In this document: positions 24,349 through 31,713 of the stretch, piece after piece
Position numbering within the stretch: the first letter of the stretch is position 1
Layout: each line of letters starts with the position of its first letter
From: Deltaproteobacteria bacterium
GTDB lineage: Bacteria > Myxococcota_A > Polyangia > Polyangiales > Polyangiaceae
Reading direction: 5' to 3'
Length of the DNA stretch: 35,972 nt
NCBI GenBank assembly: GCA_003235365.1
Contig: QJWJ01000170.1
Span: 1-35,972, forward strand
The notes under the pieces: generated by a model
Databases searched by the model: none
The model's input: only the letters and a program-made list of their open reading frames with translations
What the model was told of the DNA's origin: nothing
Position numbers and translations under genes: made by a program

Positions 24349-25953
24349 TCAGCGCAAGGCTTTGATGGCTGCGCGCTCGACGGATAGCCCCTGTTCGTGA
24401 CGCGCAAAGAATTGGGCGAAGCCCTCCACGTCGCGTGGATCGGGCAGTACTGGGGCGCCGATGCGAGTTGCGATCCGTTCGTCGAGGAAGTCGGGGAGTG
24501 ATTGGGCACGATCGGAGCGGAGAAGGTAGGCGGCCAACACCGCCATTCCCCAGGCGCCCCCTTCCCCGGCAGTTTCAGGGACGCTGACGGGAACCCCGAG
24601 CGCTGCTGCCATCATGCGTTGACCGGTGTCGCCCCCTTTGAAGAAGCCGCCGTGACCTCGAATCTCTTCGATGACGACGTTTTCTTCTTCGGTGAGAATG
24701 TTCATGCCGGTGCGCATTGCGCACAGCGATGCGAAGTACATCGCGCGCACGAAGTTCGGTAGATTGAAGTTGCTGTCGTGGTTGCGGGCGAACAGCGGCC
24801 GCCCTTCGGCGAAGCCGGTCACGTGTTCGCCAGATACGTAGTTGACGCACAACAGGCCACCTGCGTCTGGATCCCCTTCGACAGCGAGCGGCAACAGCTT
24901 TTCGTAGAGCTGATCGAGTTGCGCTTCCGCACCCAACGCCCCGGCGACCTGTCCAAACAGGGAGATCCACGCGTCCAGATCGGACGACCCGTTGTTGGAG
25001 TGCGCCATTGCGACGGGTTTGCCGTCAGGAGTCACCACGATGTCGATCTCCTCGTGCGGGCGCGACAACGCCTTCTCCAACACGATCATCGCGAATACGG
25101 AGGTTCCCGCTGACACGTTGCCGGAGCGCGGGCGAACTGCATTGGTCGCGACCATGCCCGTGCCCGCGTCTCCTTCTGGCGGGCACAGAACGATGCCCGC
25201 TTGGAGCTTCCCCGACGGATCTAGTAGTCTGGCGCCCTCTGCGCTGAGCCGTCCCGCCTCGCACCCCGCCGGTAGTACTTCCGGCAGAAGTCGACGCAGT
25301 GTCCAACCCAACTTGCGTGGCGCGATCAGCGCGTCGAATTGCGCGACTCGCGACGCGTCCCAGTCCCCCATGTGCGGGTCGATGGGGAACATGCCGGATG
25401 CTTCGCCGACGCCCAGCTTGTGCTCACCGGTGAGCTTCTGGTGTACGTATCCGGCCAGAGTCGTGAGGCGCGCGATGTGTGGGACGTGGGGCTGTTCTTC
25501 GAGGATCGACTGGTAGAGATGGGCAATGCTCCAGCGTTGGGGCACGGCGAAATCGAGCAAGCGGGTCAGTTCAGCGCAGGCATCGCCGGTGATGTTGTTG
25601 CGCCAGGTACGAAACGGAACCAGCAACTGTCCGTCGCAATCGAGCGCGACGTAGCCGTGCATCATCCCGCTCAGGCCCATCGCCGCGACGCGTGTCAGGT
25701 CGACCGCATACCGCGCGCGCACGTCTCGTGCGAGCGCGGCGTAGCAGGCGGCGAGGCCTTGCCACACGTCGGACATATCGTAGGTCCAGATCCCATCCTT
25801 CTGCTGATTCTCCCAAGCGTGGGAGCCCGCGGCCAGCGGCGTGCAATCTGGCGCGATGAGCGACGCTTTGATTCGCGTGGACCCGAACTCGATGCCGAGT
25901 AGCGCGCCGCCCGATTCGATCAGATCCGCAATGTTGCCTGTTTGTTCCTTCAC
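24349..25953 (-). CDS. araB: FGGY-family ribulokinase
   Basis: GTG 25953 has a strong AGGAGG (25962-25967) eight bases upstream. The 534-residue protein is a FGGY sugar kinase: [13 protein letters not shown] near 20-32 is the first phosphate loop, [14 protein letters not shown] near 92, [10 protein letters not shown] near 184, [13 protein letters not shown] near 282 and a glycine-rich [15 protein letters not shown] near 437. Family members phosphorylate a ketose; between araD and the araA operon start, L-ribulose is the expected substrate, giving L-ribulose 5-phosphate. The sequence is not close to the classic E. coli AraB; a less studied FGGY subgroup with the same job is likely. A 70-base gap separates it from araD. 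araB is assigned from context as well as family. Confidence 0.8.
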   Translation of the reverse strand: MKEQTGNIADLIESGGALLGIEFGSTRIKASLIAPDCTPLAAGSHAWENQQKDGIWTYDMSDVWQGLAACYAALARDVRARYAVDLTRVAAMGLSGMMHGYVALDCDGQLLVPFRTWRNNITGDACAELTRLLDFAVPQRWSIAHLYQSILEEQPHVPHIARLTTLAGYVHQKLTGEHKLGVGEASGMFPIDPHMGDWDASRVAQFDALIAPRKLGWTLRRLLPEVLPAGCEAGRLSAEGARLLDPSGKLQAGIVLCPPEGDAGTGMVATNAVRPRSGNVSAGTSVFAMIVLEKALSRPHEEIDIVVTPDGKPVAMAHSNNGSSDLDAWISLFGQVAGALGAEAQLDQLYEKLLPLAVEGDPDAGGLLCVNYVSGEHVTGFAEGRPLFARNHDSNFNLPNFVRAMYFASLCAMRTGMNILTEEENVVIEEIRGHGGFFKGGDTGQRMMAAALGVPVSVPETAGEGGAWGMAVLAAYLLRSDRAQSLPDFLDERIATRIGAPVLPDPRDVEGFAQFFARHEQGLSVERAAIKALR

Positions 25954-26023
25954 CGGTGCTTCCTCCTCTTGGCGGAGCTCTTGGCTGCGGCGTGTCTACT
26001 CGGAGCGATTCACGGTGCGCGAT

Positions 26024-26764
26024 TCACCCGCCCGCTTTGCCTGCCGAGGTCGTGCTCCCCGACTGATTGCTCTGCCCGTAGTAAGCGTCTTTGCCGTGCT
26101 TGCGTTCGAAATGTTTGCGGATCAATCGTTCCGGAAGGCGTCCTGCTGACGGATCCAGAGTTCGCGTGACGAACGCCATCCGTGCCAGTTCTTCGAGCAC
26201 GGCGGCGTTGTAGACGGCCTGTTCCGGTGTTTTGCCCCAGGTGAACGGACCGTGGCCCGCAACCAACACCATCGGTGTGTGCAATGGGTTTCGTTCTTTG
26301 AAACACTCCACGATCTGGTTGCCGGTCTCGACTTCGTAGTTGCGCTCGACAGCTTCGTCGGACATCAGCGTCGTGCAGGGCACGTCTTCGGCGAGGTGAT
26401 CGGCGTGAGTCGTGCCGTAGATGGGGATGGGAAGCCTGGCTTGCGCCCAGCCCGTCGCGTAGCGCGAGTGCGTGTGCACGACACCGCCGAGACCCTGCCA
26501 CTCGCGGTACAGCACCAGGTGTGTTGCGGTGTCAGACGAGGGCCGGAGGTTCCCCTCGACAATCTTGCCCGACAGATCGACCACCACCAAATCGTCGGCT
26601 GTGAGCTTGTCGTAAGCAACACCACTGGGCTTGATGGCGATGACCCCCCGTTCCGCATCCAAGGCAGAAACGTTCCCGAAGGTGTAGATTGCCAACCCAC
26701 GCTTCGGGATCTCCAGGTTGGCGAGCCATGCTCGTTCTTTGAGTTCTCTGTAGGCTGAGGGCAT
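26024..26764 (-). CDS. araD: L-ribulose-5-phosphate 4-epimerase
   Basis: ATG 26764 is chosen because it follows the araA stop by four bases; the frame extends 16 codons further only by running into araA. The 246-residue protein has all marks of the class II aldolase/epimerase fold: GNVSALDAERGVIAIKPSG near 30-48, SSDTATH at 76-82, the zinc-binding VVHTHSRYATGWAQ with His97 and His99, GTTHADHLAEDVPC near 117, and AGHGPFTWG with His171. Tyr and Asp residues in the last part (KHGKDAYYGQ) are typical. E. coli AraD has 231 residues. It converts L-ribulose 5-phosphate to D-xylulose 5-phosphate for the pentose phosphate pathway. Operon order is araA-araD-araB, driven from the operator-bearing promoter at 28556-28584. 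Confidence 0.95.
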   Translation of the reverse strand: MPSAYRELKERAWLANLEIPKRGLAIYTFGNVSALDAERGVIAIKPSGVAYDKLTADDLVVVDLSGKIVEGNLRPSSDTATHLVLYREWQGLGGVVHTHSRYATGWAQARLPIPIYGTTHADHLAEDVPCTTLMSDEAVERNYEVETGNQIVECFKERNPLHTPMVLVAGHGPFTWGKTPEQAVYNAAVLEELARMAFVTRTLDPSAGRLPERLIRKHFERKHGKDAYYGQSNQSGSTTSAGKAGG

Positions 26765-26768
26765 TGCA

Positions 26769-28280
26769 CTAACACCCGAGCTTGAATGCGACCTCGTTCC
26801 AACGCAGCTCATTGCGGAGTGTGCGAAGGTCCAGCGCGGCGTCCAGACGAATCACCTCCAGCCCGGCCATCTTGGCGAAGTCTTCCCACTCATCGGCGGT
26901 GACGGCCTGACAGAAGGCGGCGTGATGACCGCCGCCCGCTTCGATCCAACCTTGGGCGCCGCGCTTGAAGTCAGGGCGAGGGATCCATACGGCGCGCGCC
27001 GTGGGCAGTTTGGGCATGGAGTGTTCAGGTTTCACAACATCCAGCTCCGCGAGGATCATGCGCATGCGCCCCCCCATGTCGATCAGCGTTGCATTCACCG
27101 CTGGCCCGGGCCGAGCGTCGAACACCAAACGCGCCGGGTCGGCCTTGTCGCCGATGTCCAGTGGGTGCACTTCCAACGTCGGGGTTCCGTCTGCGATGGA
27201 TGGACACACTTCGAGCATGTGGGCGCCCAACACTCGCTCCTGGCCAGCGACCAGGTGGTACGTGTAATCCTCGATGAACGATACGCCGCCAGACCTGCCG
27301 GCGGTCATCACCTTGCCCAGTCGGACGAGAGCTGCCGTCTTCCAGTCACCTTCGGCTCCGAACCCGTAACCCTCCGCCATGAGTCGTTGGCAGGCCAAGC
27401 CAGGCAGTTGCCTCAAACCGTGGAGGTCTTCAAAGGTCGTCGTGAAGGCTCGAAATCCGCCATCTTCCAGAAATGCGCGCATGGCGATCTCTTGACGGGC
27501 GGCGTAACGCAAGCTCTCGTATTTTTCCGCGCCTTTCTTCAACGACGGCGCCAGCGTGTACAGCTCCTCGTACTCCTGCACCAAAGCATCGATCGCCGCA
27601 TCTGACACTTCCGCAATCGGTGCCACTAGGTCCCCGACGCCGTAGCCGTTGACCGACCAACCCAGTTGGATCTGCGCTTCGACACGGTCGCCGCCCGTGA
27701 CCGCTACTTCTCGCATGTTCATGCCACCGAAGCGCGCGACTTTGAGGGTGCGGGATTCGGACATCGCCAGCGCAGCGCGCGCCCAGCCTGCCAGTTGCTC
27801 GAGTACGTCGGGATCTTGGTAGTGACCGACGACCACCTTTCGGTTGAGCCGTAGGCGCGCACCGATGAACCCGTACTCCCGGTCGCCGTGCGCGGACTGG
27901 TTCAGGTTCATGAAGTCCATGTCGATTTCGCCCCACGGCAGTTCGCGATTGAATTGCGTGTGCAGGTGGGCGAGCGGTTTGTCGAGCCGGGTTAGCCCCG
28001 CGATCCACATCTTGGCGGGGGAGAACGTGTGCATCCAAGTGATGACCCCGACGCACCGCGGGGCAGCGCTGGCGGCGACGCATACTTCGGCGATGGCCTC
28101 CGGCCCAGTCAACACAGGCTTCCAAACAACCTTTGCCGGAAGGCTACCGGAACCGTTCAACGACTCGACGATCCGCTGTGAGTTCTGGGCAACTTGCGCG
28201 AGTGTTTCGTCGCCGTACAGGTGCTGGCTGCCCGTGAGGAACCACAGTTCCTGCGTTTCGTGTTCGGCTAGTTTCGTCAT
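26769..28280 (-). CDS. araA: L-arabinose isomerase
   Basis: ATG 28280 gives 503 residues, close to the 500 of E. coli AraA; the frame is open 92 codons further up, but those residues do not look like AraA and begin before the predicted RNA start. The metal and catalytic sites are all visible: GFGAEGDWKT with Glu310, SFIEDYTYHL with Glu337, LGAHMLEVCPS with His354 and AGGGHHAAF with His453. N-terminal FLTGSQHLYG and WMHTFSPAKMWIAG are also typical. It interconverts L-arabinose and L-ribulose using Mn2+. It is the first gene of the araA-araD-araB-GH39 operon, with a weak ribosome site (GAGAAAG) and a leader of about 270 bases from promoter P2. Repression by the adjacent LacI-type protein is expected. 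Confidence 0.97.
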   Translation of the reverse strand: MTKLAEHETQELWFLTGSQHLYGDETLAQVAQNSQRIVESLNGSGSLPAKVVWKPVLTGPEAIAEVCVAASAAPRCVGVITWMHTFSPAKMWIAGLTRLDKPLAHLHTQFNRELPWGEIDMDFMNLNQSAHGDREYGFIGARLRLNRKVVVGHYQDPDVLEQLAGWARAALAMSESRTLKVARFGGMNMREVAVTGGDRVEAQIQLGWSVNGYGVGDLVAPIAEVSDAAIDALVQEYEELYTLAPSLKKGAEKYESLRYAARQEIAMRAFLEDGGFRAFTTTFEDLHGLRQLPGLACQRLMAEGYGFGAEGDWKTAALVRLGKVMTAGRSGGVSFIEDYTYHLVAGQERVLGAHMLEVCPSIADGTPTLEVHPLDIGDKADPARLVFDARPGPAVNATLIDMGGRMRMILAELDVVKPEHSMPKLPTARAVWIPRPDFKRGAQGWIEAGGGHHAAFCQAVTADEWEDFAKMAGLEVIRLDAALDLRTLRNELRWNEVAFKLGC

Positions 28281-28555
28281 CGCTTTCTCGCAAGGTTCGG
28301 GGCTGAGGCCGTGCCGCTCGTCGGGAAATCCCGGCGCTCGCGGCTCGCGCGCTCGTCGGCTGCGCGCGTGTGAGGTTCGGATTGGCGGATTGGGGAGAGG
28401 CGCAGGACGCCCGGTACCGGAGCGGGCCCGGGGTGCTCGATTGGTTTGGGGTGGCTTTGCTGCCCGACGATTTGAGGTTTCGGGCGACGTGGGGCTGAGT
28501 GCTGCTCTCCGGGCCGACGGTTCTGGGATCGCCCCGGCGTTGCAAATGTAGGCCA
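28281..28555 (-). other. araA leader region
   Basis: About 270 bases between the predicted RNA start of promoter P2 (near 28549) and the araA ATG. No gene is seen. The minus-strand frame in line with araA stays open but gives an Arg/Pro/Ser-rich translation unlike AraA. The GC-rich leader is long for such an operon, but no clear riboswitch or attenuator hairpin was found by eye. Confidence 0.5.
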
Positions 28556-28584
28556 ATTGTGAGCGCTCACATAAAATGTGTCAA
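28556..28584 (-). promoter_or_regulatory. Promoter P2 with lac-like operator (araA operon)
   Basis: Read on the minus strand: -35 TTGACA (28584-28579), a 17-base spacer, -10 CACAAT (28561-28556). The operator TGTGAGCGCTCACA (28558-28571) is a perfect palindrome, overlaps the -10 and is nearly the ideal symmetric lac operator (AATTGTGAGCGCTCACA is matched from 28555). It also lies 34 bases before the lacI-type gene on the other strand, so it may serve both directions. Confidence 0.88.
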
Positions 28585-28605
28585 GCCTGGTAATGTGCGA
28601 AGACG

Positions 28606-29637
28606 ATGACCGTGCAACCACCAAAACGAGAGAGACGCCGCCCCGCGGTGATGGGAGACGTCGCGCGGCTGGCGGGGGTGTCCTACCAGACTGTCTCGAG
28701 GGTCCTGAACGACAGCCCCCACGTACGTCCCGACACCCGCGAGCGCGTGTTGGCGGCGATACGGCAGCTCGATTACCGACCCAGCTCCACCGCGCGCGCG
28801 CTGGCGACCGGGCGCTCTCAGACGCTGGGCGTCATCAGTTTCGACACCACCCTGTTTGGTCCCGCGTCAACCTTGTTTGGCATCGAGCGTGCCGCCCACG
28901 ATGCTGGCTACGCGGTAACCGTCTCCAGTCTGCGCGCGCTGAATCGGAGCACCGTCCTGGCCGCCATTCAACAACTGAGGGATCAGGGCGTGGACGGCGT
29001 GGTCGTCATCGCGCCTACCCAGGCGGGGGCCGACGCGTTGCGAGACATCAAACCGGACTTTGCCGTGGTGGCCGTCGAATCCGGGCCGAATGTCTCGATC
29101 CCGGTCGCGGCTGTGGATCAGAAGGCGGGAGCCATGGCTGGTGTTCGGCACCTGCTGAGTCTGGGGCACGAGACCGTCTGGCACGTCGCGGGCCCCGCGG
29201 AGTGGAAGGAGGCCGAGGATCGTATCGAGGGCTGGCGCTGTGAACTCGAGGCTGCAGGTTGTGCAGTTCCGGAGCCGCTGCGCGGAGATTGGACGCCGCG
29301 CTCCGGGTACGAGCTGGCCGACAAGCTACTCCAGGTTCCTGACCTGACTGCGGTGTTCGTCGCGAACGATCAGATGGCGCTGGGGCTGCTTCGTCGCTTG
29401 CACGAAGCCGGGCGGGAGGTTCCTCGCGACTTGAGTGTCGTGGGGTTCGACGACATCCCCGAAGCGGCGTATTTCATTCCCCCGTTGACGACCATTCGTC
29501 AGGATTTTGCCGAGCTGGGCAGGCGATGCCTCCACGTGTTGCTCGAACGCATCAGAGGTGAAGTCGCTCCGACTCGCGTTGTCGTTCCTCCCGAGTTGGT
29601 CGTGCGCGAATCGACTGGCGTTCCTCCCAAGAAGTGA
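28606..29637 (+). CDS. LacI-family repressor, probable arabinose regulator
   Basis: A 343-residue protein from ATG 28606; an ATG at 28651 is a second choice, and no clear ribosome site precedes either. The N-terminal helix-turn-helix reads VARLAGVSYQTVSRVLNDSPHV, followed by the hinge YRPSSTARALATGRSQTLGVI. The recognition helix YQTVSRV is the same as in E. coli LacI (Tyr17, Gln18, Arg22). This fits the operators TGTGARCGYTCACA beside the gene. The C-terminal ligand domain (about 75-335) is a periplasmic-binding-protein-like fold, with FVANDQMALGLLRRLHEAG and VVGFDDIPEAAYFIPPLTTIRQD. The effector is most likely L-arabinose or a derivative (inference). It sits divergent to araA with one operator between, so it probably controls itself. 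It is convergent with the porin gene, 24 bases apart. Confidence 0.92.
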   Translation: MTVQPPKRERRRPAVMGDVARLAGVSYQTVSRVLNDSPHVRPDTRERVLAAIRQLDYRPSSTARALATGRSQTLGVISFDTTLFGPASTLFGIERAAHDAGYAVTVSSLRALNRSTVLAAIQQLRDQGVDGVVVIAPTQAGADALRDIKPDFAVVAVESGPNVSIPVAAVDQKAGAMAGVRHLLSLGHETVWHVAGPAEWKEAEDRIEGWRCELEAAGCAVPEPLRGDWTPRSGYELADKLLQVPDLTAVFVANDQMALGLLRRLHEAGREVPRDLSVVGFDDIPEAAYFIPPLTTIRQDFAELGRRCLHVLLERIRGEVAPTRVVVPPELVVRESTGVPPKK

Positions 29638-29661
29638 GCGCAAGGAGAGGTGGGCGGCGTT

Positions 29662-31035
29662 TCAGAACGTCACGTTCGCTTGGAGTTTGACGACATCCAT
29701 GTCGGGCTTCTGGCCCGAGTAGGGTCCACCCTGGATGATGTCGCTCCCAGCGACCAGCGGCGTGCCCCAGGGCCACCTTCCTGCCAGCAGCATCGCATCG
29801 CCGTAGCGGTAGCGCGAGTACTGAATGTAGATACTCTCACCCGAGAGGAAGTGGGACGAGAACGTCAGCCTGGGCGTGATGGCGGAGAAGATGTACCCCG
29901 GGTGGCTGATGTTGTAGTTCACTTCATCCCAGCGCAACATGACGCTGAGCCAGTCGAGGGCCTGGACCTCGACGTCTGCTCCGTACTTGAACTGACCCAT
30001 GTGGTCTTGAGTGATTACCGAACCAGCGGGCAAGTCGAGCGTGATGTCTGTGAACAGCCCGAAGACGTTCAACGTCACTTCTGGTGTCACGCTGCCGCGC
30101 GGGCGCCCGAGAAGTGACGACAACGTATTCTCGTACAGAAACCCGAGATTGAACATCGACCCGCTGCCGGTGCTGTCAGCCAAACTGCCGCTCCAACCGA
30201 GGTAGTTGGTGGCGATGTTCTCGGCACTGATGGCGTGCATGATCTCGACGCCTGCCTCACCGAGAGCCCAACCATTGCGCACGCGCAAGTACGAAGGAGA
30301 CACCCAGAGACTGCCGGCCACCGGTACATGCACCGCGGCCTCACCACCGACCGTGGTCAGAGATGCCTGCTTTGCGTCGCTGTAGGCTTTGCCCGCCACC
30401 GGTGTCTGAAACAGGTTGGGATCACGCGTCCACTGCATGTTGTAGTGCAGTCCGATCTCGAAGACGTCGTCGTACGCGAGCGTGAGGTTTTCGTAGTGGA
30501 TCAGATCCAGACCGACCTTGGCTTGGTAGGGAGGAGGCGCGAGCAGGTTGAAGCTACCGTCGCGACCCGTGCCAAAGCCTTGGGTCAAGGTTGCGGAAAG
30601 ATCAGCAGAGAAAGGAATGGTCAGCTGCAGCTGCTCGCCGAGCTGACGAAAGCGACCCAGGGTGTAAGTATCGTATTTGTCGAACGTCCCGAACTTGGGC
30701 CACCACGCACCCATGGTCAGAGCGAGGTTGGGTTTGACGCCAGCGGCATCGAAGTCGCTGTCCAACGTGAGGTACGCCATGCCAGGTACCCAGCCGGCGT
30801 CGAGATTGCGGAAAGAACTGGCCTGAAACCAGTAACCCATCCAGCCGACTACCGCCTCTGCGTGCTTCTTTTTGGCATGGACGAACACCTCTGCCCAGTC
30901 TTGCTCTTGCAGTCGCGTGTAAGCGAAGCTGTAGTAGTTCGCGTCGATGGTGCGGTTGGGCCCGTAAGAGAACTGCAAGCTGGATGGACCATCCGGATCG
31001 TCGGGGCCGGGACGCGGACTGATCCCGATGGCCAT
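29662..31035 (-). CDS. Outer-membrane beta-barrel porin, N-terminus not resolved
   Basis: The ATG at 31035 is the first in-frame ATG/GTG/TTG, but it falls inside what looks like the barrel start (DWDTFITGYFRAPMAIG), so the real protein must begin further upstream. From it, 457 residues of alternating strands rich in aromatic and glycine residues (LQFSYGPN, VGWMGYWFQASSF, WWPKFGTFDKYDTYTLGRFRQLG) end with a C-terminal Phe (LQANVTF), typical of outer-membrane barrels. It probably admits arabinose or oligosaccharides across the outer membrane. Promoter P3 (31422-31450) with a lac-like operator faces this gene. It lies convergent with the lacI-type gene. The sequence type is firm (porin-like), the substrate is inferred, and the missing start is described separately. 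Confidence 0.75.
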   Translation of the reverse strand: MAIGISPRPGPDDPDGPSSLQFSYGPNRTIDANYYSFAYTRLQEQDWAEVFVHAKKKHAEAVVGWMGYWFQASSFRNLDAGWVPGMAYLTLDSDFDAAGVKPNLALTMGAWWPKFGTFDKYDTYTLGRFRQLGEQLQLTIPFSADLSATLTQGFGTGRDGSFNLLAPPPYQAKVGLDLIHYENLTLAYDDVFEIGLHYNMQWTRDPNLFQTPVAGKAYSDAKQASLTTVGGEAAVHVPVAGSLWVSPSYLRVRNGWALGEAGVEIMHAISAENIATNYLGWSGSLADSTGSGSMFNLGFLYENTLSSLLGRPRGSVTPEVTLNVFGLFTDITLDLPAGSVITQDHMGQFKYGADVEVQALDWLSVMLRWDEVNYNISHPGYIFSAITPRLTFSSHFLSGESIYIQYSRYRYGDAMLLAGRWPWGTPLVAGSDIIQGGPYSGQKPDMDVVKLQANVTF

Positions 31036-31395
31036 CGGAGCTCGGAAGTAGCCAGTGATGAACGTATCCCAGTCTCCTAGGGGGCCATCAGCCGCGGCGT
31101 CGGCAGCGGATGGGCCACTGGGTTCCGCATCCTCGGTAGCTGGAGGCCCCTCGATTGAGGTGTCCGCGGATCCTGGTAACCCAACGCCCGCCTGGAGCGA
31201 AGCCGATCCGCCGGAAACTTCTGCGTCATCCTCGTCGTGAGGCGTTCCCTCCGCTTCCTCGGGCTCGCTACTCGGTTCGTCACCACTCGGTTCGTCACCA
31301 CTCGGTTCGTCACCACTCGGTTCGTCGGCAGTGTCCGACCCGGCCTCAGCCGTGTCAGCGCTGTTCGACTGGCCTTCGATAGGGCCTTCGCGGGC
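31036..31395 (-). other. In-frame acidic extension of porin gene, no start codon
   Basis: The porin frame stays open for 120 codons upstream, to a TAG at 31398-31396. It reads as an acidic Gly/Ser/Pro/Glu/Asp/Ala linker, including repeats of EPSGD, which joins smoothly to the barrel. It contains no ATG, GTG, TTG or CTG codon in that frame and no signal peptide in any frame. Promoter P3 lies just upstream (-10 at 31422). The 5' end of the gene is either lost, uses a rare start such as the ATC at 31380, or is misread by an indel. Confidence 0.6.
31276..31320 (-). repeat. Three 15-bp tandem repeats in porin linker
   Basis: Three perfect copies of ttcgtcaccactcgg (+ strand) in frame with the porin, encoding part of the repeated Glu-Pro-Ser-Gly-Asp unit, plus a partial copy at each side. 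The unit length preserves the reading frame. Confidence 0.85.
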
Positions 31396-31421
31396 CTACC
31401 GGCCGGCGAGTCACGCGCCGC

Positions 31422-31450
31422 ATTGTGAACGCTCACATTCCGTGTGTCAA
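31422..31450 (-). promoter_or_regulatory. Promoter P3 with lac-like operator (porin gene)
   Basis: On the minus strand: -35 TTGACA (31450-31445), a 17-base spacer, -10 CACAAT (31427-31422). The operator TGTGAACGCTCACA (31424-31437) overlaps the -10. The extended 18-base site ATTGTGAACGCTCACATT is the exact reverse complement of the site in P1. RNA should start near 31415. The operator could also act on the GH54-transporter operon on the other strand. Confidence 0.85.
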
Positions 31451-31523
31451 GCTGGTAGTATGTGAAGCCGATGAACGTTCGTCACAACAATTCGGAGCCA
31501 CGACGTTGGTGGACGAGGTTGGA

Positions 31524-31540
31524 CAGGAATCCGATTCCTG
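31524..31540. promoter_or_regulatory. 17-bp palindrome upstream of GH54-transporter operon
   Basis: CAGGAATC and GATTCCTG form a perfect 8-base inverted repeat around a single central C, sized like a dimeric repressor or activator site. It overlaps a possible weak promoter (TTGGAC 31519-31524 with a poor -10 near 31542-31548), 173 bases before the GH54 ATG. It is unlike the lac-type operators, so a second regulator could be involved. Low confidence as a functional site. Confidence 0.35.
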
Positions 31541-31713
31541 CGACATTAACTGCGCGGCGGGTGTCCACGGCTGACGCCCACGCCGGGCTTTTCGAGGCGC
31601 ACGTTTCATAAGGGCCGCCAACATTCACCAAGGGCGCCCACGGCGGCGACCCAACAAGTCCCTCAGCTGCCCCGTTTCAATTCGGGTGAACAACGCAACT
31701 GGAGATTTCGCAC

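Larger units (their letters stand above)
31396..31713. other. Control region between porin and GH54-transporter genes
   Basis: About 320 bases. On the left it contains promoter P3 and its operator. Next to it a 55-base stretch resembles the lacI promoter region and ends in an ATG (31471), which opens a 46-codon frame to 31611 with no known likeness; it may be a relic of a duplicated lacI start or a leader peptide. A 17-base palindrome lies at 31524-31540. The GH54 gene begins at 31714 with GGAG at 31701-31704. No clear + strand promoter was found. Confidence 0.5.

Noticed and set aside
28281..28556. N-terminal extension of araA by 92 codons
   Set aside because: Residues are unlike AraA, the length without it matches the family, and it begins upstream of the predicted RNA start of promoter P2.
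31077..31436. Minus-strand frame of 119 codons crossing promoter P3, considered as the missing porin N-terminus
   Set aside because: It has no signal peptide, is in a different frame from the barrel and its repeats are the frame-shifted image of the acidic linker.
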